From the NCBI GenBank assembly GCA_037975125.1, contig CM075852.1:2912714-2976713 (forward strand): DNA of 64,000 nt, in the 5' to 3' direction. The first letter of the stretch is position 1. Every line of letters starts with the position of its first letter. Origin of the DNA: Latrodectus hesperus. Taxonomy: Eukaryota > Arthropoda > Arachnida > Araneae > Theridiidae. Under the pieces are notes generated by a model, which saw only the letters and a program-made list of their open reading frames with translations, had not been told where the DNA came from and searched no databases. Of the stretch, positions 1 to 15,575 are shown piece by piece. The position numbers and the translations under genes were made by a program.

Positions 1-899
1 TGTACCGTTGTCTTTTTAGCAACAATGTCCTGGAGAGCTCTGTTCTTGCTATTTACTGGCTTCAATTAGTTACTGCTCTGTTTTTGGCCGAGAATCATTT
101 TTTCCTATTTTATTTTAGGGATTTTTTCCCTTTTTTTGTTGCTTCTTTTCTATATGAAGCATGCTGATGTGAAATTACTGATACCGGTGACATAAACAAA
201 TAATAAAGAACTTATTTTGTACTCAACAAAATATGCCTTTTCCTTATAAATAAATAAATAATATTTTTCCATATCTATTCCTGGTTTACAATCATTACTT
301 TTTGTTGGAAGACAAATCAAGCTTGTTTATTCATTTATGACTGCGTTTCGTGATTCTGGTGATTCCTTAGTCGGTACTGACCATTCCGATCTGTCTGATT
401 CTTGTCGTTACAGCTGAAACATGCATTTCTTCTGATTTTTTGCATTTGTGAATCATCGAAGTCCTGCTTGCGTGGAAAATGATCCAACTTTTTGATTTAG
501 TATGTTTTGGGGCTAATTAATTGTTTTCAGAGTGATGCTATACGAGGTATCGGTATTGAGGAACATATAGCAGAAGCTGCCAGATGATTTTGAACATGAT
601 TCCAAACTTTATTCCACTGAGTTAAAACTTATTTCGTTTTCTCTAAGCGTATGTTACGCAAATTGGTGAAATATTTTCCAAGTATAATGTATTTTGTCCC
701 TTTTCTTCAGTATATATTAATATTTGCATTAGACCTATTTTGAATTCATAACTATTCCACTCTTCATATACATGACAAAAATAATTATTGTCTATAATGA
801 TTAATTAATTAAACTTTGTGCACATTAATAATCACTTTGTTTATATGCTTAATAAATGTCACATTTTTGATCCTGTAATATCTCTTTTTTGGGTACATT
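1..899. other. AT-rich sequence without recognisable gene
   Basis: No exon-like coding stretch, RNA gene or repeat with clear ends was recognised. It may be intron of the receptor gene whose 3' exons follow, but the earlier exons were not found. Confidence 0.5.
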
Positions 900-931
900 A
901 ATAAGTGTGAGTTTGTCAATTGCTGAGAAAT

Positions 932-1120
932 CACAATCCTCCTATACGATCATTCGTGTCATCTTATCACATCTTATCATTCACGTATCGTATAAGGATT
1001 GTGATCGTATAGGATCATCCTCCTATACGATCACAATCCTCCTATACGTGAATGATAAGATGTGGAGGCCTATTTACAAATCTTAAATTTGTAAATAGGC
1101 CTCCACATCTTATCATTCAC
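932..1120. repeat. Cluster of overlapping inverted repeats with a 34-bp perfect hairpin
   Basis: Positions 1048-1081 and 1087-1120 are perfect reverse complements separated by 5 nt. The outer part of the left arm also pairs with the stretch around 975-995. Just upstream the motif TCCTATACGATCA recurs in both orientations, giving alternative stems. No coding content. It may be a foldback element or a local snap-back duplication. Confidence 0.8.
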
Positions 1121-2169
1121 CCATAAATGTATAAATTCAAATCAAACCAAATTATCTCACATATGCTAATAGTAAAAGCTTAGCATTTAGTCCAATAATT
1201 TACTTATGAGAAAAGCAAATCATTTGTTATAAGATACCTGTCATTTCAGACTTAAATAGCAGATTATTTATTAAAGTTACACGTGAAACAATAATAAGTG
1301 CGATTGTACTTATTTTATGTCATAAGGAATTTAGGAACCAAATTAAGATTTATGGTTGATTTTATTACTTTTACGTTTGACATTTCTCAAATTAGTATCA
1401 ATCGTTACATAAGAATAAATTTCCTTAAAAAAGAGATATTTAAGAAAGAAGTTAGTAATCACTTTGGTAGATCGTACGAATTAGACCTTGAAGATAAGGA
1501 TAATCAAAATTACATAAAATTTAGTTGTCAGAGCAAAGAATAATCAGAATTAAATATGTCTCCGGTCATATTCGAAGAACAACTAAGCAACGTGGCACCA
1601 CACTAAAGAGAAATTAAGCACCTCTTTCAAAGTCACGAATTTCAGTAATATCTATGAAAACTATCAGAAATCAATTAGGGCTCCATAACAACTAATCCAG
1701 TATCAGGTGTTTTCTAAACCGTAAGATGTCATATCAAATATCTAGGTTAGTATACAACAATTTGACGATAAAGACTACAATTGCAAAATATAGCCTCAGT
1801 CCCCTTCTGTTTTAGTCTGTCTTTGTTCTTGACTCCCAATCTTTCTTTTCAGTCTTTCATCAGTGTTGCTTCTATTTCAATCACTGTTCAGCTCAAAAAT
1901 AAACTTGAAGACCTCGAACTAAACATTTTCAATAAGTCTCTGCAAGTAAAAAGCTATCAAATTTTCCAAATGCAACCAATTTGGATGTCTCCAGATTTCA
2001 TTACAGACACACTGAAAGTGCAACGTTATAGTGATATGACTCCTCCACCAATTGTACGGTTTATAAGACCACCAGTTATATTATTGTTATTGTAGATTAT
2101 TGTTAGCACAAAGTGAAAATCATCGATATAGAATTTGTTACCATAAAATAACGTCAATCACAATATATA
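1121..2169. other. No supported gene
   Basis: Short open frames at 1298-1543 and 1781-2095 show no family motif and no matching splice sites. No repeat with defined ends was seen. Confidence 0.4.
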
Positions 2170-3071
2170 CAGGGTGTCCCGAAAGGTCGTTGCCAAAATT
2201 AACATGCTGGCTACCATGTCTGTCATACCATGGCAAACAAGATTTACATAGGAACTTGTGTTCTAAAATGCAAATAGCGACCGCTAGAGGGCAATGTTCG
2301 CAGGCTGATGGGAGAGTGGGAAGTGTGACTATTTCAGGCGACGACGCTGCAGGAGAACAATGAATTTGTTTTCTAATGAAGAATTGGCCGATATGATTTA
2401 CGCGTATGGTGCTGCGGATTAAAATGGACGAGCCGCGGGGAGGATCTACCTTGAGCGCTTCCCAAACAGACGTCAGCCAAGTCGTGCTTTGTTTGGTTAA
2501 CTGTTTCGCAGATTGCGCGAGGCAGCTTTCCAGACAGGTAGCCACATCGGTGGAGAACGCACTACACGCACACCTGTCACAGAGGAAGCTGTTTTACGGG
2601 AATTTGAAAGGAACCCAGGAACAAGCCTCCGAGCTATCGAACGCGTCTTGGGTGTACCTCGTTCCATCATTCAGCGCATACTGCACAAGGACAGGCAACA
2701 CCCCTACCACATCCAAAGAGTACAGGCACTGTGCGATGATGATTATTCCCAGCGTGTTGCATTCGCATGCTGGTATTTGAAAAAACGGATTGCACAGATG
2801 GATTTTCCATCGCGGATTTTGTTTACTGACAAAGCATCTTTTACACGGGATGGTGTTCTGAACCTATTATTTAATTTAACCATATTATTTAATAAAAGAC
2901 ATATTGAAACCTCTTTCGGAATCATTTCTTTCTCCCCCTCTACGCCTGCAAACATTGCCCTCTAGCGGTCGCTGTTCACATTTTCGGACACAAGTTCCTA
3001 TGTAAATCTTGTTTGCCATGGTATGACAGACCACCACCTTAAGTTTGGCAACGACCTTTCGGGACACCCTA
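2170..3071 (+). mobile_element. Tc1/IS630-type DNA transposon, internally deleted
   Basis: Both ends read CAGGGTGTCCCGAAAGG or a one-base variant of it (right end reverse complemented) and are flanked by TA. The inverted similarity extends about 110 bp inward and includes the TGCCATGGTATGACAGAC and GACCGCTAGAGGGC blocks. At about 0.9 kb it is shorter than an intact element, because the second half of the transposase is missing. Such elements occur in many arthropods with a DUF4817-type DNA-binding N-terminus. Confidence 0.85.
2360..2862 (+). pseudogene. Truncated Tc1/IS630-type transposase with DUF4817-like N-terminus
   Basis: A frame starting at the ATG at 2360 reads through an N-terminal helix-turn-helix region (ELADMIYAYG, then RFPNRRQPSR), a second HTH-like stretch (RAIERVLGVPRS), HPYHIQRVQ, and the first catalytic block ILFTDKASFTRDG. 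Two in-frame TAA codons interrupt it (about residues 21 and 47). After the first catalytic Asp, homology stops and the sequence runs into the right terminal repeat, so the second Asp and the Glu/Asp are absent. It cannot encode active transposase; the ends could still be mobilised in trans (inference). Confidence 0.85.
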
Positions 3072-3294
3072 TATATAAAAAATTCAACATAGATTATATG
3101 AAAGATTTAAAGAACTATAGTAGCTTATGAAGTTCAAATTCATATTAGTAATATAATATGACAATGTTCAATTTCGTATGAATAATATTACATGAGCATC
3201 TGTTGGTCAATGAAAAAGTTTTCTCCTATTTTCAATAACTATGGCTTCTGAATTTAGGGAGTATAGTGTACATATTTAATTTATCGAGAAAATA

Positions 3295-3570
3295 CGCCGC
3301 TCACCCTGTCTAGTGGTCAGAGTGGCTGACTGCTGATAGGAAGGTCCTGGGTTCGAATCAAAGTTTGGACATGGATGTTACTTTCTCTATCTATCCTTTG
3401 TCCTTTCCTTGTATGAATGAGTTGTGAATGGTTGTCTACCCAATAAAAGGGTTCCTATGGCATGTGTGTACTGAGGAAGTCGGACTCCACACCAAATTAT
3501 GGTTCAGTTGGAAAAGTAGGGCAGCGCACCCCATGATGCCAGCCTAGCTGGCACACGACGACAACAACAT
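3295..3570 (+). mobile_element. tRNA-derived SINE
   Basis: The head resembles a tRNA: an A-box-like region near 3310-3330 and a B box, GGTTCGAATC, at 3350-3359. A roughly 200-bp body follows, ending in a gacgacaacaac tail. The same head/body style occurs in the SINE at 15262. The ACAAC-type tail resembles that of the LINE copies in this window, suggesting LINE-driven mobilisation. Confidence 0.75.
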
Positions 3571-3817
3571 CGAGAAATTATAGTGTACTAGTTATCATAC
3601 ATTATTTCACTTTCTTGCTTTAATATTTATGTACTAATTCTATTTTTATGCATCAACATATAAATAAGATAACTAATAATATCGTTATTTTCATAAAAAA
3701 TACCTCTGAAGGAATTTCAAAAAATGACATTATATATATTTTTCATTGAAATATTTCTTAATAAATAGCATGTATTTTCTCTTTGTATTTTAAGACACTT
3801 ACGTGTATTTCCTATAG

Positions 3818-4107
3818 GAAGGTACTGCTGAAATGTACAAAGCAGTTTTTAAGAAAGCCCACTTGAAGCCTGAAAAGAGCATTTTGACTTACGGAGAGAT
3901 GCGCACCATTGGCATGGACCAAGTGTTGACAGGGCATTACGCCCTGATTACGGATGCCATGGGACTGAGGGGGTTCCTGTCCCAGCGGTACAAGGACAGA
4001 CTTCCCTGCAGATTTCGACTGGCCCAGGAACCCCTGTGGAACTTGTGGAAGGTGATCGCCTTTCACGAATCATTTCCCAAACAATGGATTCGACAGATCG
4101 ATCGACT
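3818..4107 (+). CDS. Ionotropic receptor gene 1, penultimate coding exon (S2 ligand-binding lobe)
   Basis: An acceptor (ttcctatag) precedes 3818 and a donor (gtaagt) follows 4107. The 290-nt exon is open in one frame (96 codons plus 2 nt). It encodes a segment typical of arthropod ionotropic receptors of the iGluR superfamily: a position-sensing stretch (MRTIGMDQVLTGHYALITD), a Cys-containing loop (DRLPCRFRL), then the FHESFPKQWIRQIDRL block, where iGluR-type proteins have the S2 'K-S-P' region followed by the helix before the last membrane segment. The leftover CT joins the next exon at 13698 to make a Leu codon and keeps frame. The product would be a plasma-membrane ligand-gated cation channel subunit in sensory or other neurons; ligand unknown. 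Upstream exons were not found. Confidence 0.85.
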
Positions 4108-4517
4108 GTAAGTAATTCTTCCTAGTTTCACACATTAGAAACTTACTGTCAAATATAGTGATTTCCAAACATGTTTTTTTATGAATCTCTTCATGTTTTT
4201 GCAAAATGTACAGGAACGTCCAATCCTTAAATATATAGTCAGCCTTAAAATGATTGTTTTTATTGTAGAGAGTGGCCCAAAAAAAGTTTGGAAATACCAT
4301 AATTTCATGTACAGATAGCTTAAATTACATTTTCAACCAGGAAAATATTCTAATTAAATTAAATTATTATCTATGTGGCTTACTTAAAATCGAAAAATAA
4401 TAACTTCATTAAAAACGGATTTATACAGATTCTAGTATATTTTAATAACATATTTTTGTTGCATTACCATATACTAAGAAAGAATTATATGGGTAAAGTT
4501 GATGTATGTTCAAGATG

Positions 4518-5394
<877 letters not shown>

Positions 5395-5620
5395 GTTTAA
5401 TATCTCTTAACACTCAGAGACGGTAAATTGTCCTATATTCGAAATGTCCTAGAAACAACCAAGGAAACAAGATCTTCCCATGTGAAGGAAATGCAATTAT
5501 GCACATTTTACGTCTGATCATTTACTTTCCTGCTTAGGACTTGAAAATGAGGATTTGTTTCGAAGCTCCTTGTTTTAGACTTTTCATCATTTCACGGTTT
5601 CATGGATCTGGCTTAGACTA
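5395..5620 (+). mobile_element. LINE 3'-end scrap (C-terminal region of RNase H-bearing ORF2)
   Basis: Plus-strand translation contains SDHLLSCLGLENEDLFRSS, which lines up with DHILECLGLDKEDLLERP from the LINE at 26838 and HLLDCMGLSREDLFSNP at 40980. Stops interrupt it soon after. It is one of at least five 3'-end copies of the same LINE family in the window. Confidence 0.65.
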
Positions 5621-5884
5621 ATCACCAACCAAATAAAATATGAAACATAAACAATAACATTTGTTGAAAGATGTTACATTTAATACTTTTTGCCCAAACT
5701 GTATCGTGTTCAAACACATCATTTTAATGTATGGACTATAGCTAATAATAATATTATCAGTTACGTCTCTGTATTGAAAGCATTGATTATGTAAAGGGAA
5801 ACAATTTCCAGTACAAGGATTATACTCAGAATAATAAGATTCAAAAACTGTTGGAGATTTATGACATTTCCGGTAAAAATATAT

Positions 5885-6211
5885 TTGAGGGTGCCCCTTG
5901 GCGAGATTAGCGATTTTTGTTTGGCGCCAATCCTGTTCGCGCGGAACGCTGTGCACACAGTAATGGCGGTCAAAACACAATGAAATTTCAAAAATAATGC
6001 AGTAAGCACATAAAAAGAAAAAAATGTACTCACTTTATTTTGCTGGAATATCCTCATTTTGAGGTACACAGAATTCTCTACAGATATTGCTTAAATTTAT
6101 CCTGAGAAGAAAACCAATCAGAACCGTGAATGGATTTCAGAATAACGTTTAGGGTTACCATAAATAGAACAACATCGCCCAGCTTGGCGAGAATTCAAGA
6201 GGCACCCTCAA
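5885..6211. mobile_element. MITE-like element with short terminal inverted repeats
   Basis: The left end TTGAGGGTGCCCCTTG and the reverse-complemented right end TTGAGGGTGCCTCTTG match at 15 of 16 positions. The interior (327 bp overall) is richer in GC than its surroundings and carries a TTGGCG motif near both ends. No coding capacity. The superfamily cannot be assigned from the ends alone. Confidence 0.6.
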
Positions 6212-7398
6212 GTATAGTCTAACCACATTTCCTTCCTACTTCACGAATATTTTCCTGTAGCTTATCTTGTTATTATTTTAGACAAAATATGAAATTCATG
6301 TCTGAAAAACGAAATCATAAACGAAACAATTACGCAACCTTATTTTTTTAATGATATTAAATATTTTCGAAAAAAAGACGTTCGTTATCCTGAAATACTT
6401 TATTCACACAACGCTAAGCTAACACCACAATACACTATTTACTAGAAGAACAAAGATATTTCCATTTTAATATTTAGTTTCACGAATTTAAATGCTTAGA
6501 AAAATCTCAGCTACTTTTGTTTTTGAACGTTAATTTAGAACAGCAAAACTTAGTGTTGCCAAACGGAAAAATTAAATTTCAGAAAATAAACAAATACGAG
6601 AAATATGAGTTACAACAACAGGAAAAATAGTTAATGACACAATTTTATCTGTGCGTTTCACAAGATTCTTGAACAAGCATCATTGCATTTGAATTTACGA
6701 ATTCATTTGTAGACTAAACTTTTATGTTCATGTAAGCATAATGCTGAATGCATATTTGATTCTGAATGTTCGAGAGACAACACAAACTATCGTTTACTTT
6801 TAAAAGCCATTGAAAATCAAGTGCAATTTATCTATCCCTTAAAGTTATTATGATTTCTTAAATAGCTTGTATAAGATGCAGCTCTATAAACAAATAAAAC
6901 TATTAATTTTAGTAAAATTCTGAATTTCTAGGTTTATATCAATATTTACAATCAACATTAATATTTTTTAGTATACTATTGATGATCAATTTCATTGATA
7001 AAATGAATCTATTTATATTCTAGTAAATAACTAAACCCTGCTTTTTTCGTAAAAGTCTGAAACAGGGAATAAGATCAAAAATTAGATTATCGCAACTATT
7101 TTTCGTAATTAAAATAATATTATAACCAAGCAGTTACTATGCTAATAATCTGAAAAACAAATATTTTTGGATAAGCAGAAAAAAAATTATAATTCTACTG
7201 CCATATTGTGAAACTTTAATAAACAATCACTAGATAAATCGCAGAGAAAACTGATTTTTTTAAGATTTCAAACAATTATTTTTATGTGTATAAATTTTAT
7301 TGTAAATTAAATGAGGGATGATATATAGATCCTTTTTGTGAAATTCCATTACTCTCCTTGATTTAATTACCATTTCTGACTAATCTTTTAATCCATTG
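6212..7398. other. Intron of receptor gene 1, nothing recognised
   Basis: Very AT-rich, no long open frame, no repeat with defined ends. Confidence 0.5.
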
Positions 7399-7535
<137 letters not shown>

Positions 7536-7716
7536 CAGACATATCTGTATGAATTATGTCTACAGGCTGACCTGCTCATGTAACATCTATATGTATATAG
7601 CTTATATGTATCTTATATATATCTTATATTTATATATCTGCCCATGTAACAAGTAACTGACCTGCCCATGTAACATCTAGCAAAATTAAAGTAATTAATT
7701 AGGGAAAATTTAAATA

Positions 7717-8882
7717 CTCAGTCCAGTCAAATTAATGTGACCACCTCATACTTTCGACGAAGACCAATCACCAATCACGGATATCGTAAATAACCAATCA
7801 CAGAAGGCAGGTGACAGCACAGTGTTGAGCATATATAAAAGGTGTGTGAGTGCTTCGGAAAATGTTGCCATCATTGACTGATTGCAGAAACAGACCGATT
7901 TATCCGACTTCCAAAAGAGCATAATCATTGGCTTTCGCTCCAAGGATTGAAGCATTTCCGAACAAATAAATTTGTGAATTATTCACGAGACTCCGCGGTA
8001 AAAATTTATCGAGCGTGGTAAGTTGGAATTGTCCAACATCAGAAATGCTGAAAATGTGGGGAACCACGGGCCACAGATGACACATGTGAATGATGTCTGC
8101 GAAAATGCGTTCGAGGGAATAGACGTGTTGTCATTGTGCAACTGACCACACAGATGAGCCAAGGAATTGCCAATAATGTCTCCCAAACTACTGTTTAGCG
8201 AACGTTTAGCCTACGAATCAGTTCATGCACTTTGGCTGACTGCTCTTCATTGGTGACGAAAGTTGGAATTTGCATGGGAATACCGGAACTGGACGTTCAC
8301 TGAGTGGCAACAGGGAGCGTTTACTTATTAACCACGTTTTATATTTCATGGACGTTGGCGCACCTTACGTGAAACCTCTGAAATCAAACACCTTAAAATT
8401 ATTGCAGGAACGACTTATGCGGGAGTATTTTGGTCTAAGGAATGTTTTCCTGGCATTTTCTGGGCTCACTCATCATTGTCGAAGGCACGATGGATCAAAA
8501 CAAGTACGCATCTGCCCTTGCGGACCATGTCCACCCCTATTATTCGCATTTTCCCTCAGGATGATGGCACCAACTAGTAGAAAAATGCAAGGTATCATAC
8601 AACTGGCAGTATACTTTCGAAGAACACCAGGATCAGTTCAGCATTTTACCCCAGCCTGCACACTCACCAGATTTAACCCAACCTAGAATCTGTGGGACCA
8701 TCTCTATCGGGTTGTTCGAGGCAAGGATCTTCACTCGTGTAATCTTGCACAATCCCCCTTGTCAATGGAGTCCTCCAGGAACGTAACTGACTCTCTTCCT
8801 GTGCGTCTCGCGGCAGTCCGCTATGCGAAAGGTGGTTATTCCGGCTTTTGACAGGTGGTCACATTAACGTGACCGGACAGTG
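7717..8882 (+). mobile_element. Degenerate Tc1-like transposon
   Basis: The two ends share an inverted block (TTAATGTGACCACCT at the left; its TTAACGTGACC-bearing counterpart at the right). The interior is a decayed plus-strand Tc1-type transposase. Recognisable pieces near the end are LWDHLYRVVRGKDLHS, matching the NPIEHLWD region, and RLAAVRYAKGGY, matching the C-terminus. Many stops and frameshifts; clearly inactive. Confidence 0.8.
8245..8855 (+). pseudogene. Tc1-like transposase relic
   Basis: Fragments in shifting plus-strand frames follow the order of a Tc1 transposase: RKLEFAWEYRNWTFTEWQQG, a WSKECFPGIFW stretch, a proline-rich HPLLFAF-like stretch, then LWDHLYRVVRGKD and the C-terminal VRYAKGGY. 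The longest open piece (8270-8686) is a frame artefact lying over these. No catalytic triad can be read in one frame. Confidence 0.65.

Positions 8883-12785
<3,903 letters not shown>

Positions 12786-12852
<67 letters not shown>
12786..12852. repeat. TA microsatellite
   Basis: Pure (TA)n directly adjoining the right end of the second mariner. Confidence 0.97.
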
Positions 12853-12859
<7 letters not shown>

Positions 12860-13296
12860 ATAATTCGGCTTGTTTTGAAAGTGATCATTAAATTATGTTT
12901 TATGTTCTCTCCTTAGTGAGCAGCTTTTAATTTGAATTAACACGAAAATATGCGTGTGAATATGATTTATTATTGATATCTTATTTGGATCTGCACTCAA
13001 TATTTTTAAAGAAAATTCACTCATATATATTTTGAAAACAATACAATGAAATTTTAAATTGAAATATTAAATATTAAATGTTTATTAATATTAAATATTA
13101 ATAAATCAAAAGTTATTGTCATTTTTAAGATAAATTGTAAAATATTTTTTTTGCAAATATTTTTAATCCTAAAAGAAAATTTTTATAATTTTTTATCGCT
13201 TTAAAAAATTTCATAAATTTTCATAATACAAATTTAATTTCTAGAACTGATAAAAAAAAATATTTATATTCTTACTAAACTTAATTCTGATTCACG
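12853..13296. other. Intron of receptor gene 1, nothing recognised
   Basis: AT-rich; a short imperfect repeat of TTAAATATTAAATGTTTATT lies near 13065-13105. Confidence 0.5.
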
Positions 13297-13545
13297 ACAG
13301 CTCATGGGGTCTAAGGACCTACAATACCTATCTCTGATTTATTGACCGAGAAGCTCTTGTATATATGTCCCGATTGGGTGGTCAGCCTAACGCGAAACCC
13401 ACAGTGTCTACTTCCCAAGCATGCTTAGTACTCAGTTTATCGACCCACTGAAGGGATGAAAGACTGAGTCGACCTTCTCCAACCCAAGGAGTGAAACTGC
13501 CTTGGGAGCATAAAACGCTACCACTTAGCCAAAGGGTTTCCTTTA
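13297..13545 (-). mobile_element. Probable tRNA-derived SINE, minus strand
   Basis: On the minus strand the 5' end reads TTTGGCTAAGTGGTAGCG, an A-box-like tRNA head, followed by about 220 bp of moderately GC-rich sequence that contrasts with the AT-rich flanks. No good B box was seen, so the call is tentative. Confidence 0.5.
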
Positions 13546-13697
13546 TGTTCTTATATAAAGTAAATTAGCTTATAAAAAAGGGGAAAAAACGCAATATGTG
13601 AGAATGTAATGAAATTATGCATTCTTTTTAAAAACTCAAAAGATTATGTTATCCTATGAGAAGACTGTGTGACTTATATCTATTTTAATATTTTCAG

Positions 13698-13950
13698 GTT
13701 GCGGTACACGTCAGAATCTGGGTGGCTTGAACAACGAATGCGGTACGAGTTTTTATCATACAGCGAATGCATCTCAAGTGAAGATGTTGAAATAGAAAGC
13801 CTAGGCCTTAAGCACACAGTGGGAACATTTATTATATTGGTTATAGGCCTCGCCGCCTCCCTGGCGGTGCTCATCGTTGAGATTTTGTACAAGAGAAGTC
13901 GACCCGTTTCGCATCGTTTCAGAAATAGGATGCATTCCAAAAGAAAATGA
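13698..13950 (+). CDS. Ionotropic receptor gene 1, terminal coding exon
   Basis: The acceptor (aatattttcag) lies just before 13698; the first nt completes the Leu codon begun in the exon at 3818-4107, and the frame then runs to TGA at 13948-13950. The first ~45 residues finish the S2 lobe, including the ESGWLEQRMRYEF block, where IR/iGluR proteins have the 'ESG' helix. A single hydrophobic helix follows (TVGTFIILVIGLAASLAVLI) with the EILYKR stop-transfer that ends the last transmembrane segment. The cytoplasmic tail is short and basic (about 20 residues, ending MHSKRK), as usual for divergent IRs. In-frame joining over a 9.6 kb intron supports a working gene, but earlier exons are unseen. 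Confidence 0.88.
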
Positions 13951-14040
13951 CATTAGGACGAATAGCAGAAAGTTAGGAACTGTGCAATCTCTATATGTTG
14001 CTATTCACAGTACTGTGTGAAAACTAATTGCGATGATGTA

Positions 14041-14046
14041 AATAAA
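14041..14046 (+). terminator. Poly(A) signal of receptor gene 1
   Basis: AATAAA lies 91 nt after the stop codon at 13948-13950, at the right distance for a short 3' UTR. A second AATAAA follows at about 14075. Confidence 0.5.
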
Positions 14047-14556
14047 GCTTCCATTTTTCTGATAAAAGTAGAAATAAATATTTAAATAGCAAAAAATTAA
14101 CTTTTAAAATACCTCCTTTAATATAAAATACTTTTTGAATACATCATTACTTTGAATTTATTAGTGTAAATACATGATAATCAAAACAGATTTTATGGTA
14201 TTCACTATCTTTTGTTGGATTTAGATCTTTGAAAAGTAATTTTGAATTCATATGATATTTTAGAATTTCATAGACACAGAATGTATTAAAAAAATTTTCA
14301 AACTTTGAAATTATTAATTTTGTCAACTAATTAAGTCATTTATTTTATTATCTAGCGCAAGTTCATTGACAATTAAGAATTGTGATATTGAATTTTCGCA
14401 TTAAAATATCGATCTATGTGAAAAGTGTAAGAAATTTTCATCTTTAAACTTCGAATATATTTTGAAGATTTCTTTAATATTTTAATTAAAAATGAACTGC
14501 CATTATACTTTCTACCACACACACATATGTATATGTGCGTATGTATACATACATAC

Positions 14557-14560
<4 letters not shown>
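14047..14560. other. Intergenic AT-rich sequence
   Basis: Nothing recognised between the receptor 3' end and the next microsatellite. Confidence 0.5.

Positions 14561-14651
<91 letters not shown>
14561..14651. repeat. TA microsatellite
   Basis: Pure (TA)n preceded by GTATGTATACATACATACA-type sequence. Confidence 0.97.
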
Positions 14652-14654
<3 letters not shown>

Positions 14655-14689
14655 TAAAATGTGAAAAACAATAAAACTAGTAAGAGGAA

Positions 14690-15003
14690 ATTTGAAAATC
14701 ACAGAACATGTACAATACAAAGAATAGGAGGTAAGCATAGGGACCATGTCTTCATCAGGAGGGAGATGGTCAACTGTGTAAATTAAACTCTTTTCTGACA
14801 TGCACGAAGGACAAATAAATGTCTTTTAATATAAACACTCGGGGGAATTGCTCGAAGATCTTTAGACATTTGTCCTTCGTGCATGTCAGAAAAGAGTTTA
14901 ATTTGCACAGTTGACCATCTCCCTCCTGATGAAGACATGGTCCCTATGTGCTTCCCTTTTATTCTTTGTATTGTACATTTTCTATGATTTTCAAATTTCA
15001 TCT
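14690..15003. repeat. Large foldback: ~130-bp imperfect inverted repeat
   Basis: The left arm (14690-14816) and right arm (14872-15003) are reverse complements over almost their whole length; landmarks are ACATGCACGAAGGACAAAT at the left and its complement near 14875. The spacer is about 55 nt and the arms differ at few positions. No coding content. It has the shape of a foldback transposon or snap-back duplication and could form a long hairpin RNA if transcribed. Confidence 0.88.
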
Positions 15004-15118
15004 GACTAGTTTTATTGTTTTTCACATATTATCTAATTTATAAAGGCATATCTCTCTTTAGCTGCTTTTGCACTGGTTAGATTTCTTGTAATATATATGT
15101 TCTTTCGTATTGTATTTA

Positions 15119-15261
<143 letters not shown>

Positions 15262-15575
15262 GCCGACCGATGGTTGAGTGGTTAGCGTCCCTGACGCCTG
15301 AGCTGTGGGTCCCGGGTTCGAATCCTGGTTCGGGCATGGATCTTTCTTTCCTTTTCTGTTCTCTGTGTTTCTCTGTCCTTTCTTCTGTGATGTTGTATAA
15401 ATGTGGCCCACCCTATAAACGGGTTTGTGGTGGTATGGCGCGGGCAACGCTACTCGCCTCCGTAACTTGGTTCACAGGTGCCCGCTGTGTAACGATAAAT
15501 GAGTAGCAGTTTCTGGCCTTATTGTGGCATAGGGTTCATCACCCAAGTGTGCACACCATTGGAAAAAAATATATA
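15262..15575 (+). mobile_element. tRNA-derived SINE
   Basis: The head reads as a tRNA: A-box region TGGTTGAGTGGTTAGCG (15271 onward) and a perfect B box GGTTCGAATCC at 15315-15325. The body is pyrimidine-rich, then GC-rich, and the 3' end is A/TA-rich. The internal RNA polymerase III promoter looks intact. An open frame running through it is incidental. Confidence 0.85.

Noticed and set aside
15262..15340. Genuine tRNA gene
   Set aside because: A and B boxes are present, but the sequence continues as a SINE body and a clean cloverleaf was not apparent.
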